A DNA stretch of 64,000 nucleotides from JAUVKA01 sp964465145 (GCA_964465145.1 CAYXJR010000001.1:62001-126000), one strand, 5' to 3'. Positions 44,849 to 54,523 are shown, counted from the stretch's first letter. Numbers and translations: made by a program. The notes: generated by a model from the letters alone, not told the origin.

Positions 44849-45475
44849 ATGGAAATCCTGAAATACTTGTTAACCGGAGCTACCCTTGGAATTGTGGCAG
44901 GCATTTCTCCTGGCCCTATCCTTGCACTCGTTATTCGTGAAAGCTTGCAGAACGGCAGGAAAGCCGGAATGAAGGTAGCTACAGTCCCCCTGTTTTCTGA
45001 TCTACCAATAGTATTGCTGACACTCGTGATTTTAACCAGGGTTGCTCAATATGATACCATACTTGGAGTGATTTCCTTTCTTGGAGCAGGATTTATTTTG
45101 CTTTTGGCCTACGAAAGTATACGTGTAAAACCAATTCAGGGAGAAATCAAAGCGCCTAAGTTTACAACATTCTGGAAAGGAGTCTTTGCAAATCTTCTTA
45201 GCCCCCACCCCTATTTGTTCTGGCTTCTGGTTGGATCACCAATGGTAATTAAGGCCTGGGAAATCAGACCAGCAGCAGGGATCGTTTTCGTAGGGGCATT
45301 TTATGTCTGTATTGTTGGATCTAAGCTCATAGTAGCCTGGATATCTGATAAATCAAAAAATATCCTGGGCACAAAAGGATATTTGTGGGTAATCAGGATA
45401 CTTGGAATTATTTTAATCGCATTGGCAATTATTTTGATTCGGGATGGAGTGATTTTTGTGACAAGTGACGGGTGA
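44849..45475 (+). CDS. LysE/RhtB-family amino-acid exporter
   Basis: The 208-aa integral membrane protein has the LysE signature GIVAGISPGPILALVIRESLQNGRKAG, about six hydrophobic segments, and NLLSPHPYLFWLLVGSP in the middle. It exports amino acids or analogues across the inner membrane. The last six codons (FVTSDG) and stop lie in a heptamer array (45458-45513), so the C-terminus has been shaped by the repeat. The MFS gene follows 54 bp later. Confidence 0.9.
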   Translation: MEILKYLLTGATLGIVAGISPGPILALVIRESLQNGRKAGMKVATVPLFSDLPIVLLTLVILTRVAQYDTILGVISFLGAGFILLLAYESIRVKPIQGEIKAPKFTTFWKGVFANLLSPHPYLFWLLVGSPMVIKAWEIRPAAGIVFVGAFYVCIVGSKLIVAWISDKSKNILGTKGYLWVIRILGIILIALAIILIRDGVIFVTSDG

Positions 45476-45513
45476 CCAAAATCAAGACCCAGGACCGAAA
45501 ACTGATGACCTAA
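45458..45513. repeat. Heptamer array over the LysE 3' end
   Basis: Eight 7-bp units in register: GTGACAA, GTGACGG, GTGACCA, AAATCAA, GACCCAG, GACCGAA, AACTGAT, GACCTAA. The LysE stop codon is within the third unit. Confidence 0.7.
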
Positions 45514-45529
45514 ATTAGTTAAAAGAAAT

Positions 45530-46903
45530 ATGCCACTTACGTCCCCTAAAGTTTATCCTTACAGATACATCATCCTTGGTGTTTTCATGCTTATTACACT
45601 GGTTGTGCAGCTACAGTGGCTTACTCATGCTGCTGTTGCCCGACCGGCCGCAGTATTTTACCAGGGCCAATTTAATCCCGATTCTTTTTTCAATATCGAT
45701 TTCCTGGCATTATCTTATATGCTGATTTACATCCTGGTGAGCTTTCCGGCCTCCTATATCATTGATACACACGGCATTAAGCCCGGCCTGTTCATTGGGG
45801 CTATTCTAACGGGAATTTTTAGTTTATTGAAAGGTTTAGGTGCTGCCAATTTCACAATAGTAATAATTGCACAGGTTGGATTAGCTATTGCTCAACCTTT
45901 TATTCTGAACGCTGTTACCGCGGTCACGGTTCGTTGGTTTCCTATTGGTGAAAGAGCAATGGCAGCAGGAATGTCCGCTTTGGCCCAGTACCTGGGCATC
46001 CTGATTGCCATGCTGGTGACTCCCATGCTTATAGGCTCTGATCCAAGCCTGCCAGGATATGGCGAGGGGTTTGAAAACATGCTGTTAATTTACGGTTTGA
46101 TATCTGTTTGTTCTGCAGTTTTGGTACTGATTTTCATCAGGGAACACCCGCCCAGCTCCCCCTCCGGAGCAGAATATAAAAGGCTGAGTTTTAGAAAAGG
46201 GTTTGCCCTTATGCTCAAAAACCGGGATATGCTGATTACAATTTTTCTTTTCTTTATCGGACTGGGAATATTTAATGCGGTAAGCTCACTGACTGATGCT
46301 ATTGCTGCACATGCCGGGGTAGCGGATTCGGATGGTTTAATAGGCGGTCTCATGCTGGTGGGAGGCGTATTGGGGGCCATCATTATACCCCTGCTATCAG
46401 ATAAATTTCGTAAAAGAAAACTCTTCCTCGTTATTTGCCTGGCAGGGATGATCCCCGGATTATTCGGAATGGCTTTTGCCGGCAGCCTCTCATCCACAAC
46501 CGAAAGCATTTACACTATTACAATTATTGGATCATTCATCCTTGGTTTTTTTGTGATGGCAGCCGGACCTATTGGTTTCCAGTATGCAGCTGAGGTTTGT
46601 TACCCGGCACCAGAATCTGCTTCACAATCAGTATTATTGTGGGTAGGCCAGATCACAGGGATGGTTTTTGTGGCCGGAATGAGCATAAAGGAATATGCCT
46701 ACCTGGGAGAATTTCTAACAGTATTTGCAGGATTGTCAATAATAACATTTATAGCCGTATTAATGCTTAGGGAATCGCCAATGATTGGGAATAGGGAACA
46801 GGGAACAGGGAACAGGGAACAAGGGACAAGGACTGAAAATGGATGGAATAAACATTCAATATTATACAAGCCCGATCGGGGAATTGATTCTCGGATCATA
46901 TGA
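45530..46903 (+). CDS. MFS transporter (FLVCR-like)
   Basis: The protein has 12 predicted membrane segments, with PASYIIDTHGIKPGLFIGAI between TM2 and TM3 and AVTVRWFPIGERAMAAGM, a pattern seen in the FLVCR/DIRC2-like branch of MFS. The transported solute is unknown. The natural end appears to be about LMLRESPMI. After that a heptamer array (46787-46835) keeps the frame open, encoding GNREQGTGNREQGTRTENG, and it runs 65 bp into the next gene before stopping. The tail is therefore repeat-derived. Confidence 0.88.
   Translation: MPLTSPKVYPYRYIILGVFMLITLVVQLQWLTHAAVARPAAVFYQGQFNPDSFFNIDFLALSYMLIYILVSFPASYIIDTHGIKPGLFIGAILTGIFSLLKGLGAANFTIVIIAQVGLAIAQPFILNAVTAVTVRWFPIGERAMAAGMSALAQYLGILIAMLVTPMLIGSDPSLPGYGEGFENMLLIYGLISVCSAVLVLIFIREHPPSSPSGAEYKRLSFRKGFALMLKNRDMLITIFLFFIGLGIFNAVSSLTDAIAAHAGVADSDGLIGGLMLVGGVLGAIIIPLLSDKFRKRKLFLVICLAGMIPGLFGMAFAGSLSSTTESIYTITIIGSFILGFFVMAAGPIGFQYAAEVCYPAPESASQSVLLWVGQITGMVFVAGMSIKEYAYLGEFLTVFAGLSIITFIAVLMLRESPMIGNREQGTGNREQGTRTENGWNKHSILYKPDRGIDSRII
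46787..46835. repeat. Heptamer array GGGAACA in the MFS 3' end
   Basis: Seven units: GGGAATA, four GGGAACA, AGGGACA, AGGACTG. It translates as the tail of the MFS protein in one frame and opens a spurious N-terminal extension of the next gene in another. Its complement resembles the array at 63547. Confidence 0.85.
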
Positions 46904-47381
46904 GGATCAGCTTTGCCTATGCGACTGGCGCTACCGAAAAATGCGATCTGCTATTGACCAAAGGATTCAAACCGGCCTGGAAGCTGATTACATTGAGGAA
47001 GATACAGACACTATCCAACTTGCTAAAAATCAACTTACAGAATATTTTGGCGAAGGAAGAAAAGTATTCAACATTCCCCTCTTAATGGTAGGAACAAGCT
47101 TTCAAAAAAGTGTTTGGGATGAACTATTAAAGATACCATTTGGCAGGACCGAAAGCTACCTGGGCTTGTCGCGAAGACTGAATAATGAAAATGCAATCCG
47201 GGCAGTTGCAGCTGCTAACGGAGCCAATGCCCTGTCGATTTTCATTCCCTGTCACCGTATTGTTGGGAGTAAGAACGAGCTTACCGGATATGCTGGAGGA
47301 TTATCTGTAAAAAAGAAACTATTAAAACTCGAAGGCAGCTACAAGCAGGGAGATCAATTAGCTATTGAGCTATTTAACTGA
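46839..47381 (+). CDS. ogt: Methylated-DNA--protein-cysteine methyltransferase
   Basis: ATG at 46839 (MDGINIQYYTSPIGELILGS) matches the family start; the frame open to 46785 is only the heptamer array. The 180-aa protein has the FQKSVWDELLKIPFGRTESY helix-turn-helix and the active-site motif IPCHRIVGS with acceptor C138, followed by LTGYAGGLSVKKKLLKLEG. It repairs O6-alkylguanine by suicide transfer. Its start lies 65 bp inside the MFS frame, so the two are transcriptionally linked, at least by read-through. Confidence 0.93.
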   Translation: MDGINIQYYTSPIGELILGSYEDQLCLCDWRYRKMRSAIDQRIQTGLEADYIEEDTDTIQLAKNQLTEYFGEGRKVFNIPLLMVGTSFQKSVWDELLKIPFGRTESYLGLSRRLNNENAIRAVAAANGANALSIFIPCHRIVGSKNELTGYAGGLSVKKKLLKLEGSYKQGDQLAIELFN

Positions 47382-47450
47382 GATACTCAATATAATATCT
47401 AAATATCTAACATCCGGAAGCGAAGCGACCAGCAACTCGCAATAAAAAAA

Positions 47451-48760
47451 ATGAGAACCAATATCATAATACCAATCCTAATTGTTTCACTGTTCAGCTG
47501 TGGAATTGAAAAATCCAATGTAGATTATATCAATCCCATGATTGGAGCAGTAACTTACAGTGAGAAAACCGGTGATGTCCATGGCTTCGGCAAGACCTTC
47601 CCGGGTGCTACAACTCCTTTTGGCTTAGTCCAGTTAAGCCCTGATACCCGAACAGGCGGGGATAATGGCTGCGGATATTCATGGGGACATAAAACTATTG
47701 AGGGCTTTAGCTTCACCCATATGAGCGGCGTTGGATGGTACGGCGACCTTGGCAATTTTCTTGTGATGCCCACAACGGGTAAAATGCATACAAACAAGGG
47801 AACCGACAGCCTTCCTGAGCAAGGATATCGATCCAGATACTCACACGATAATGAAATTGCTGAAGCCGGTTATTATAGTGTTATTCTTTCGGATTATGAC
47901 ATCAAAGCAGAACTAAGCGCAGCACCCCGGGCCGGCATTTTGCGGTTTACTTTTCCCGAAAATGAAAATTCAAGAATACAGATCGATTTATCCCGACGAG
48001 TTGGAGGTACTTCAACAGAGCAATATATCAAAATAGAAGATTCTCACACCATCTCCGGCTGGATGAAATGTCCACCAGAGGGTGGTGGTTGGGGTAATGG
48101 AGGCGGGAAGGGAGATTATACAGTATATTTTTACTGCCAGTTTAACAAACCGTTCACGGACAGGGCTGTACTGAAAGCAATCCTTATCAGCAGGGTTGGT
48201 TTGTTCCCCATGATATTCCAGGATTACAGGACTTTATGGGTGGAAGGGATTCTATTCAACAAGAATTACTTAGATTTTTTGAAAACGCCCCCGATGATTT
48301 TCTCTGGAACGACTATTATAACCACCCCAATGAACCTGTCCATCACGTCCCTTTCATGTTTAATGAAATTGGTCTACCTGAACAAACACAAAAGTGGACC
48401 AGGCACATTTGCGATGCCGCTTATGGAACAGATGCCTTCGGTTTATGTGGAAATGAGGATGTTGGTCAGATGTCGGCCTGGTATGTTTTAGCCGCTATAG
48501 GAATACATCCCATTAATCCCGGAGATAACAAATATCAGATTACAAGCCCGGTATTTGAAAAAATTGAAATCCAATTGGATGAGGAATATTATCAGGGTAA
48601 AAAATTTACCATCATTGCCCACAATAACTCAAAAGAAAACATCTATATTAAATCCATGAAATTAAATGGGAAACCATTGAACAGATACTGGATTAGTCAT
48701 GATGAAATTGTTAGCGGAGGGATTTTGGAGCTGGAAATGGGGGAAAGAAGTGACGAGTGA
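47451..48760 (+). pseudogene. Decayed GH92 gene with internal deletion and frameshift
   Basis: The first frame (47451 on) starts with a lipoprotein signal (LIVSLFSC) and the GH92 N-domain: YINPMIGA, TTPFGLVQLSPD, GFSFTHMSGVG, ending at about FYCQFNKPF near 48155. From there a second frame resumes the family sequence: GQGCTESNPYQQGWFVPHDI (catalytic-acid region), FMGGRDS, HHVPFMFNEIG, CGNEDVGQMSAW, to the stop at 48760. About 300 codons of the barrel are missing at the join and the frame changes. The original first frame runs on as nonsense to 48491. It cannot make an active enzyme. The intact paralog is at 27160-29481. Confidence 0.88.
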
Positions 48761-48907
48761 CGAGTGACGGGTGACGGGTGACGGGTGACGGGTGACATTA
48801 AAACTATAACTTATAACCTTGAAACTAATTACTTTTACTTCCCGATAAATCGGGATCTCCGCTGCGCTTCGATATCCTTAAGCTACAAGCCTCACGCCTC
48901 AAGCCAT
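48751..48907. repeat. Two heptamer arrays around a palindrome
   Basis: 48751-48796 holds six and a half TGACGRG units and contains the GH92-remnant stop codon. 48880-48907 holds four (AAGCTAC, AAGCCTC, ACGCCTC, AAGCCAT) and ends 6 bp before the next start codon. Between them CCCGAT (48841-48846) and ATCGGG (48849-48854) form a palindrome followed by TCTCCGCTGCGCTTCG, a dispersed motif also seen near 298-325 and 29541. Confidence 0.8.
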
Positions 48908-48912
48908 ATAAT

Positions 48913-49974
48913 ATGAAGAATCACAACTTCACCCCGGACTACACCCATCTCCTCGACGTCCTCCACAACCGTCGTCCAAAGAGGCTGCCCCTATACGAAC
49001 ATCATATTGATGCCCCCTTTATTTCAAAGATATTGGGAGAAGAGCTAGTCCTGGGTGGAAATAAGAAGAAGGATTACGAAGACTATTACAGGAAAGTTAT
49101 AGGATTCTGGAAGGATCATACCTACGATGCCTTTGATTATGAGGCGGCAATATGTGATATTTTTCCAGGTCATGGAGCCATAATGGGTGGTATGGCCGGA
49201 CCTATTCAAACCCGGGATGATTTCAACACATATCCTTTTGATGAAATTCCCACTATCTTCTGGAACACTTATACCCCTCATCTGGAAGCCATAAGAGCAG
49301 TCCTTCCTCCCGGGATGAAAGCCTTCGGGGGATGTGGATATGGAATTTTTGAATCGGCCCAGGATTTGGTTGGCTTCGAGAACCTGTGCCTGATGCAATT
49401 CATGGATCCGGAGCTATTTACTGATCTGTTTAATAAGGTTGGGGATCTCTATGCCACCCTATGGACAAAAATGATTTCAGATTATTCCGACATATTTGTA
49501 TTCTTCCGTATGGGCGATGACCTTGGCCATAAAACCTCCACAATGCTGGCTCCGGATACTATCAGGAATTTCATACTGCCGCAATACAAAAAGGTTATTG
49601 ACCTTGTCCATTCCGCTGGCAAGAAATTTCTGCTCCATAGCTGTGGTAATATTTTCTCTGTTATGGATGATCTGATTGAACTTGGTATTGATGCTAAACA
49701 TTCCAACGAAGATCAGATAGCTCCTTTCGACAAATGGATCGATTCGTATAATGATCGAATTGGCTTGTTTGGAGGAATCGACCTTAACACCCTGGTTCTC
49801 AAATCTTATGACGATATTTACAAAGAGGTATTAGAAAAAGGATTGCATTACAGAAATAAGGCCAAAGGATTCGGAATAGGATCCGGCAACTCAATCCCTG
49901 ATTATATCCCGGTTGAAGGATTTATGGCAATGGTGGATGCGGCGAAGGAGATCAGGAGATCAGAAGATCGGTAG
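48913..49974 (+). CDS. Uroporphyrinogen decarboxylase (UroD)-family protein
   Basis: The 353-aa protein has the UroD/methyltransferase barrel features: NRRPKRLPLYEHH, FFRMGDDLGHKTSTMLAP, and the LLHSCGN motif typical of the methyltransferase-like branch with its His-x-Cys, then GFGIGSGNSIPDYIPVEGF. It is a distant relative of the gene at 1079-2122. Family members of this branch are often found with carbohydrate genes and lack a defined reaction. The last codons (IRRSEDR) and stop lie in an octamer array. Confidence 0.87.
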   Translation: MKNHNFTPDYTHLLDVLHNRRPKRLPLYEHHIDAPFISKILGEELVLGGNKKKDYEDYYRKVIGFWKDHTYDAFDYEAAICDIFPGHGAIMGGMAGPIQTRDDFNTYPFDEIPTIFWNTYTPHLEAIRAVLPPGMKAFGGCGYGIFESAQDLVGFENLCLMQFMDPELFTDLFNKVGDLYATLWTKMISDYSDIFVFFRMGDDLGHKTSTMLAPDTIRNFILPQYKKVIDLVHSAGKKFLLHSCGNIFSVMDDLIELGIDAKHSNEDQIAPFDKWIDSYNDRIGLFGGIDLNTLVLKSYDDIYKEVLEKGLHYRNKAKGFGIGSGNSIPDYIPVEGFMAMVDAAKEIRRSEDR

Positions 49975-50130
49975 ATCGGGTGATTACATTGGGACACAGG
50001 GAAAAAGTGACACGGCGACACAATTTATTGGCTAATGAAACCGTCATCTCCCCGGATCACGTCCGGGGCAGGCTCCATACATGCGGGGACCTAATTGCGA
50101 ACTTGCGGAGCAACCTGCAACCTGCAACAT
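49947..50130. repeat. Octamer array, palindrome and heptamer array between UroD and sulfatase
   Basis: 49947-49986: GGAGATCA twice, GAAGATCG, GTAGATCG, GGTGATTA. 50050-50068: CCCCGG/CCGGGG palindrome. 50110-50130: GCAACCT twice and GCAACAT, ending one base before the sulfatase ATG. Confidence 0.75.
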
Positions 50131-50131
50131 T

Positions 50132-51436
50132 ATGAAAAACCTACTATTCTTTCTCTTGCTGATATTTATCGCCTCCTGCACCCCTGACAAACCCAACATA
50201 ATAATCTTCTTCACTGATGATCAGGGTTATGCTGATGTAGGCTGTTTTGGAGCGGAGGGCTTTGAAACTCCGAATTTTGATCGGCTGGCTTCTGATGGAA
50301 TAAAGTTTACAAACTTTTATGTACCGGCCACCGTTTGTACACCATCAAGAGCAGGCCTGTTGACTGGCAGATATCCCATCAGATGTGGCCTCCATGTTGC
50401 CGTACTCTTCCCATATTCGGAAAACGGCCTTTCCCCTGATGAATTCACCATGGCGGAGATGCTGAAAGATAGCGGCTACAAGACAATCTGCATTGGAAAA
50501 TGGCACCTCGGGCACAAGGAAAGATTTATGCCTAATAATCAGGGGTTTGACGAGTTCTTTGGAGTTCCATACTCAAACGATATGGATAACTATTATTACA
50601 AAAATATTGATTTTCAGTCGCCTCCACTACCCCTGTACCGCAACAGGGAGCTGGTTGAAAGCGGCCCCGATCAAAATTACCTTACCAAAATTTACACCGA
50701 AGAAGCAATCCGGCAGATCAGGGACAGGGGAGATAGGCCATTTTTCATTTACCTGGCACATAATATGCCTCATTTACCCCTGCACGCCTCACCAGCCTTT
50801 AAAGGGAAAAGCCAAAAAGGGCTTTCTGGTGATGTGATCATGGAACTGGATTGGAGTGCAGGTGAGATAGTAAAAACTCTTAAAGAAGAAGGCATCTACG
50901 AGAATACAATTTTCATTTTTGCATCTGATAACGGCCCAAGGGTTGGTTCAGCAAAACCTTTAAGAGGTAAAAAAGCCGAAACCTGGGATGGAGGACAGCG
51001 TGTACCAGGAATCATCACCTGGCCAGGTAAAATTCCAGCCGGAATTGTCAGCGATCAATTCGTTTGCACAATGGATTTATTCCCTACCCTGGCAAAACTA
51101 TCAGGGTCGAAAATTCCCGATAACCTGATGATGGATGGAGTTGATATCAGCGATTTCATTAAAAATCCTGAAACCACAGAAATTCCTGATCGCCCATTTT
51201 ATTTTTATGCCAGGAATGGGAAGCCCGAAGCTGTCAGGCTCGGGAAATGGAAGCTTCACATAGAAAAAACCATCGGATGGAATTTAATAGATAGTGGTGA
51301 ATTCCCGGTATCACTTTATAATCTTGAAACAGATATCGGGGAACAGAACAATCTCGCTGGTGAGCACCCTGAGATAGTTGAAAAACTTAAAAAGATGATT
51401 GAGGAATTTAATGAAAAAATGACGAATGACAAATGA
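50132..51436 (+). CDS. Sulfatase (arylsulfatase type), lipoprotein
   Basis: ATG at 50132 gives a lipoprotein signal (MKNLLFFLLLIFIASC). The 434-aa protein has the sulfatase N-terminus PNIIIFFTDDQGYADVG with the metal-binding Asp pair, the formylglycine motif C69-T-P-S-R, TICIGKWHLGH and FASDNGPR. It is of the Cys-type and would need a formylglycine-generating enzyme encoded elsewhere. Substrates are sulfated glycans. The stop (51434-51436) is followed 3 bp later by the remnant of a second sulfatase. Confidence 0.92.
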   Translation: MKNLLFFLLLIFIASCTPDKPNIIIFFTDDQGYADVGCFGAEGFETPNFDRLASDGIKFTNFYVPATVCTPSRAGLLTGRYPIRCGLHVAVLFPYSENGLSPDEFTMAEMLKDSGYKTICIGKWHLGHKERFMPNNQGFDEFFGVPYSNDMDNYYYKNIDFQSPPLPLYRNRELVESGPDQNYLTKIYTEEAIRQIRDRGDRPFFIYLAHNMPHLPLHASPAFKGKSQKGLSGDVIMELDWSAGEIVKTLKEEGIYENTIFIFASDNGPRVGSAKPLRGKKAETWDGGQRVPGIITWPGKIPAGIVSDQFVCTMDLFPTLAKLSGSKIPDNLMMDGVDISDFIKNPETTEIPDRPFYFYARNGKPEAVRLGKWKLHIEKTIGWNLIDSGEFPVSLYNLETDIGEQNNLAGEHPEIVEKLKKMIEEFNEKMTNDK

Positions 51437-51439
51437 CGG

Positions 51440-51661
51440 GTGGCCCAACTCACAGCCTGCAGTACCCACAAGCCCAACATAGTCCTTATTTATGCAGATG
51501 ACCTTGGCATTGAAAGTATTGAGATTATTGATTTTACAGGCAGAACCATTAATTTTAGTGGAACCTTAACTATTGACATGAGCAACTTTACAAAAGGAAT
51601 ATATTTCGTGAAAATCGAGACCATGGATGGAATAATCACAAATAAGATAGTACTACAGTAA
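51440..51661 (+). pseudogene. Sulfatase 5' end joined to a T9SS C-terminal signal
   Basis: A GTG-initiated frame reads a lipobox-like LTAC, then KPNIVLIYADDLG (the metal-binding start of a sulfatase), and changes at about residue 24 to IESIEIIDFTGRTINFSG and NFTKGIYFVKIETMDGIITN, KIVLQ. The latter is a type A C-terminal sorting domain of the type IX secretion system. Several hundred codons are missing between the two, from one gene or two. The protein would be too short for activity. It shows that the genome has, or recently had, T9SS substrates. Confidence 0.7.
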
Positions 51662-51713
51662 AAAAGGGACGTGGGGACCAAGGGACTGGGAACAAAATAG
51701 ATAAAAATAAAGG

Positions 51714-51935
51714 TTACAACTCATGAGTCACGATATCCAATATCCAATATCTAACATCCAACAACATAATTTTTTGAGTCACCTCGGCGAAGCGGAGACC
51801 CTGTCCTTTGGCACTTTGCAAGGGAATAAACCTGAACTTGCCTGATCTGTCACGTTTAGAAATAAACCCCACAAAACCATCACACAGCTTACAAATCCCA
51901 TCGAAGAGAATAATGCTATTTTCTTGTTTATTCAT
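51714..51935 (-). pseudogene. Truncated DUF393 (DCC family) thiol-disulfide oxidoreductase
   Basis: The first 50 residues are a clear DCC-family start: IILFDGICKLCDGFVGFISK with the DxxCxxC motif, and FRFIPLQSAKGQ. After AEVTQKIMLL the frame runs into a heptamer array, giving DVRYWILDIVTHEL instead of the expected further 70-80 residues with SxAxL and the C-terminal Trp/Tyr region. It is probably non-functional. Confidence 0.75.
51733..51760. repeat. Heptamer array ATATCCA
   Basis: ATATCCA twice, ATATCTA, ACATCCA. It replaces the 3' part of the DUF393 gene, so the array touches a deletion end. Confidence 0.75.
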
Positions 51936-52012
51936 TTCTGGAAGTTAGACAAGCCAGCGAGAGAAAAGTTTTATAATCCTTCATACCTAACTCTTTTCAC
52001 TTAACACCTACT

Positions 52013-52040
52013 TTTGCGATCTGCCTTTTGCCTTTTGTCC
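52013..52040. repeat. Heptamer array TTTGCCT upstream of the ABC permease
   Basis: TTTGCGA, TCTGCCT, TTTGCCT, TTTGTCC. It lies in the 164-bp gap before the permease gene, which otherwise shows no feature. Confidence 0.55.
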
Positions 52041-52099
52041 TAATCTTGTAACATCCACCCCCCCTTGTCGTCTGATTAGAGTATCTGAACCTAATTGTT

Positions 52100-54523
52100 A
52101 TGCTATTTTCACTCATCAAACACAGCCTGAGAGCCTTCAAAAGACAGAAGGCCTATATGGCTATAAATATTATTGGATTGGCCATTGGGATTGCCAGCAG
52201 TGTGATGATCACCCTTTATGTAATCCACGAAATGAGCTACGATAATTTCAACGAAAAAAAGGATCGCATACATCGTATTAATCTTGTGGCTAATATCGGA
52301 GGCCAGGGTGGGAACATCTGGGCAACAGCTTCAGTAACCGGGCCTACAGTTGCAGAAGAATTTCCGGAAGTCGAATCATTCCTGCGAATAGCACCAGCAG
52401 GTGGATCAGTGATAAAAATTGAAAATAACAGTTTTATCGAAGACAATAGAATTGAGGCTGACTCAACCTTTTTTGATTTTTTCTCTGTACCGCTTCTGCA
52501 TGGAGATCCGAAAAATGTATTAAATGCACCCTATGTCGCTGTTTTATCGGAAACTGCAGCTCAGAAATATTATGGAGATAAGGATCCTGTAGGACAAACT
52601 TTTGTTATTGGAGGAGACACAACTCTGTTCACGGTGACAGGCGTCATGGAAGATATTCCTGAAAACTGCCATTTTAAAGCTCATATGATTACCTCATTTA
52701 TGACCAATCCAGGCTCGCGTAATCCTGTTTGGATGAGTAATAATCGTGCCACCTATGTCCTTCTTGCTCCCAATACACTGGCTTCTTCTGTAAACGAAAA
52801 ATTTCCTGCACTGATTGAAAAATATATCGGGCCTGAGGTTCAACAATTTCTGGGTATTAGTTTGCAGGATTTTTTAGACCAGGGCAACAATTATGGATAC
52901 TACCTTCAGCCTCTGACTAAAATTCACCTCGACACCTCTGTTGAGAATTTATTCATGCCGGCCAAGGATCCAAAATCACTTTACATTTTTGCTAGTATAG
53001 CTCTGTTAATCATCATTATAGCAGGAATAAACTATATGAATCTATCTACCGCCCAGGCATCCAGACGGGCCCGGGAAGTGGGGATAAAAAAAGTTATCGG
53101 ATCCACCAAAGGGGCACTGATAAGACAATTTCTTTCTGAGTCGCTTATCCTGTCCCTGGCAGCTTTAGTCCTGGCTATTATAATTATTGAATTAGCACTA
53201 CCCTATTTTAATGATCTGTTGCAACTGCAATTAGATCTACAATATTTCCGCTTTTGGTATATTTTACCCGGACTAATAATTCTGTCCTTATTTATCGGTT
53301 TGATTTCCGGACTATATCCTGCCTTTTACCTATCTAAGTTCCGGCCTATTGTTGTACTGAAAGGTTCTGTTCAATCTGGCATGAAAAACGGAAGACTCAG
53401 AAAGGTACTGGTGGTGTTTCAGTTTGCTGTATCAATTATGCTGATAGTAGGAACTATAGTAATGTATAAGCAGGTAAATTATATGCTTCATAAAGACCTT
53501 GGATTTAATAAGGAACAGCTCCTGGTGGTTTCCAGTGTCGGATCCCTTGGTAATCAGGAGGCCAGCTTTAAAGAAGTAGCAAAAGATGTTCCCGGAGTGA
53601 AATCCATGTCATTATCCACGACTGTTCCGGGAAGGAACAACAATAATAACGGTTATATGCTTGAGGGACGGGATGCTGAAACCTTCCTTATGTATACCAA
53701 TTGGGCTGATTATGATTTCCTTGAAACCTATGAAATGGAGATAAATGCAGGCCGGTTTTTCGAAGAGGAGCGTGGTACTGATGTGGAGGCCTGTATCGTT
53801 AATCAGTCGGCTGTGGATGCCTTTAACCTTGACGATCCATTAAACCAACGATTCATTGTGCCTGGCAATCAGCCTGATAATAATGATTATACACCGATCA
53901 TTGGTGTTGTTAAAAATTTTCATCACGAATCTTTACACAGGCCTGTTGAACCTTATATTATAAGATTCAGAACAGAGGGGTTCCAGTTCGGTTTTGCCAC
54001 ATTCAGGGTTGAACGTGAAAATTTACAGGAGACAATTGATGGTATTGAAAAGGTTTGGAAAGATTTTACCGGGAATGATCCCATGCAGTATTTCTTTGTT
54101 GATGAGGATTTCGACAGGCTTCACCGTGAAGAAAAACAAAATGCCCAATTGGCTGTTGTATTCAGCATCCTGGCTATTTTAATTGCTACTCTTGGTCTGT
54201 TAGGGATGACCTCCTACTCACTGGCCCAGCGGACCCGTGAAATTGGCCTACGGAGAACCATGGGGGCCACAGTGTCACAAATCTATCTGATGATCTCAAA
54301 AGAGATCTCCTTACTGGTAGGAATCGCTACTGTTATCGCCTGGATAGTTATTTTCTTCTTTACTAAAAACTGGCTCCAAAACTTCTACTACAGGATAGAC
54401 CTGAACCCCCTCGATTTCCTGACAGGATTCTTTATCGCTCTAGTGATTGCAGTCGTTACAATTAGCTACAGGACACTGAAAGCAGCAAACGCCAATCCGT
54501 CTGAGTCGTTGAAATGTGAGTAA
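52100..54523 (+). CDS. ABC transporter permease (MacB/FtsX type)
   Basis: The 807-aa protein begins MLFSLIKHSLRAFKRQKAYM, the standard start of Bacteroidota tandem-FtsX permeases. TM1 (about 20-42) is followed by a MacB-like periplasmic domain, an FtsX domain with three TMs (about 290-430), a second TM and periplasmic domain, and a C-terminal FtsX domain (about 685-800), ending NPSESLKCE. The motifs SRRAREVGIKKVIGSTKGAL and AQRTREIGLRRTMGATVSQI are the paired coupling helices. No ATPase gene is adjacent. It probably moves peptides or lipoproteins, or works in envelope-stress export. Confidence 0.92.
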   Translation: MLFSLIKHSLRAFKRQKAYMAINIIGLAIGIASSVMITLYVIHEMSYDNFNEKKDRIHRINLVANIGGQGGNIWATASVTGPTVAEEFPEVESFLRIAPAGGSVIKIENNSFIEDNRIEADSTFFDFFSVPLLHGDPKNVLNAPYVAVLSETAAQKYYGDKDPVGQTFVIGGDTTLFTVTGVMEDIPENCHFKAHMITSFMTNPGSRNPVWMSNNRATYVLLAPNTLASSVNEKFPALIEKYIGPEVQQFLGISLQDFLDQGNNYGYYLQPLTKIHLDTSVENLFMPAKDPKSLYIFASIALLIIIIAGINYMNLSTAQASRRAREVGIKKVIGSTKGALIRQFLSESLILSLAALVLAIIIIELALPYFNDLLQLQLDLQYFRFWYILPGLIILSLFIGLISGLYPAFYLSKFRPIVVLKGSVQSGMKNGRLRKVLVVFQFAVSIMLIVGTIVMYKQVNYMLHKDLGFNKEQLLVVSSVGSLGNQEASFKEVAKDVPGVKSMSLSTTVPGRNNNNNGYMLEGRDAETFLMYTNWADYDFLETYEMEINAGRFFEEERGTDVEACIVNQSAVDAFNLDDPLNQRFIVPGNQPDNNDYTPIIGVVKNFHHESLHRPVEPYIIRFRTEGFQFGFATFRVERENLQETIDGIEKVWKDFTGNDPMQYFFVDEDFDRLHREEKQNAQLAVVFSILAILIATLGLLGMTSYSLAQRTREIGLRRTMGATVSQIYLMISKEISLLVGIATVIAWIVIFFFTKNWLQNFYYRIDLNPLDFLTGFFIALVIAVVTISYRTLKAANANPSESLKCE

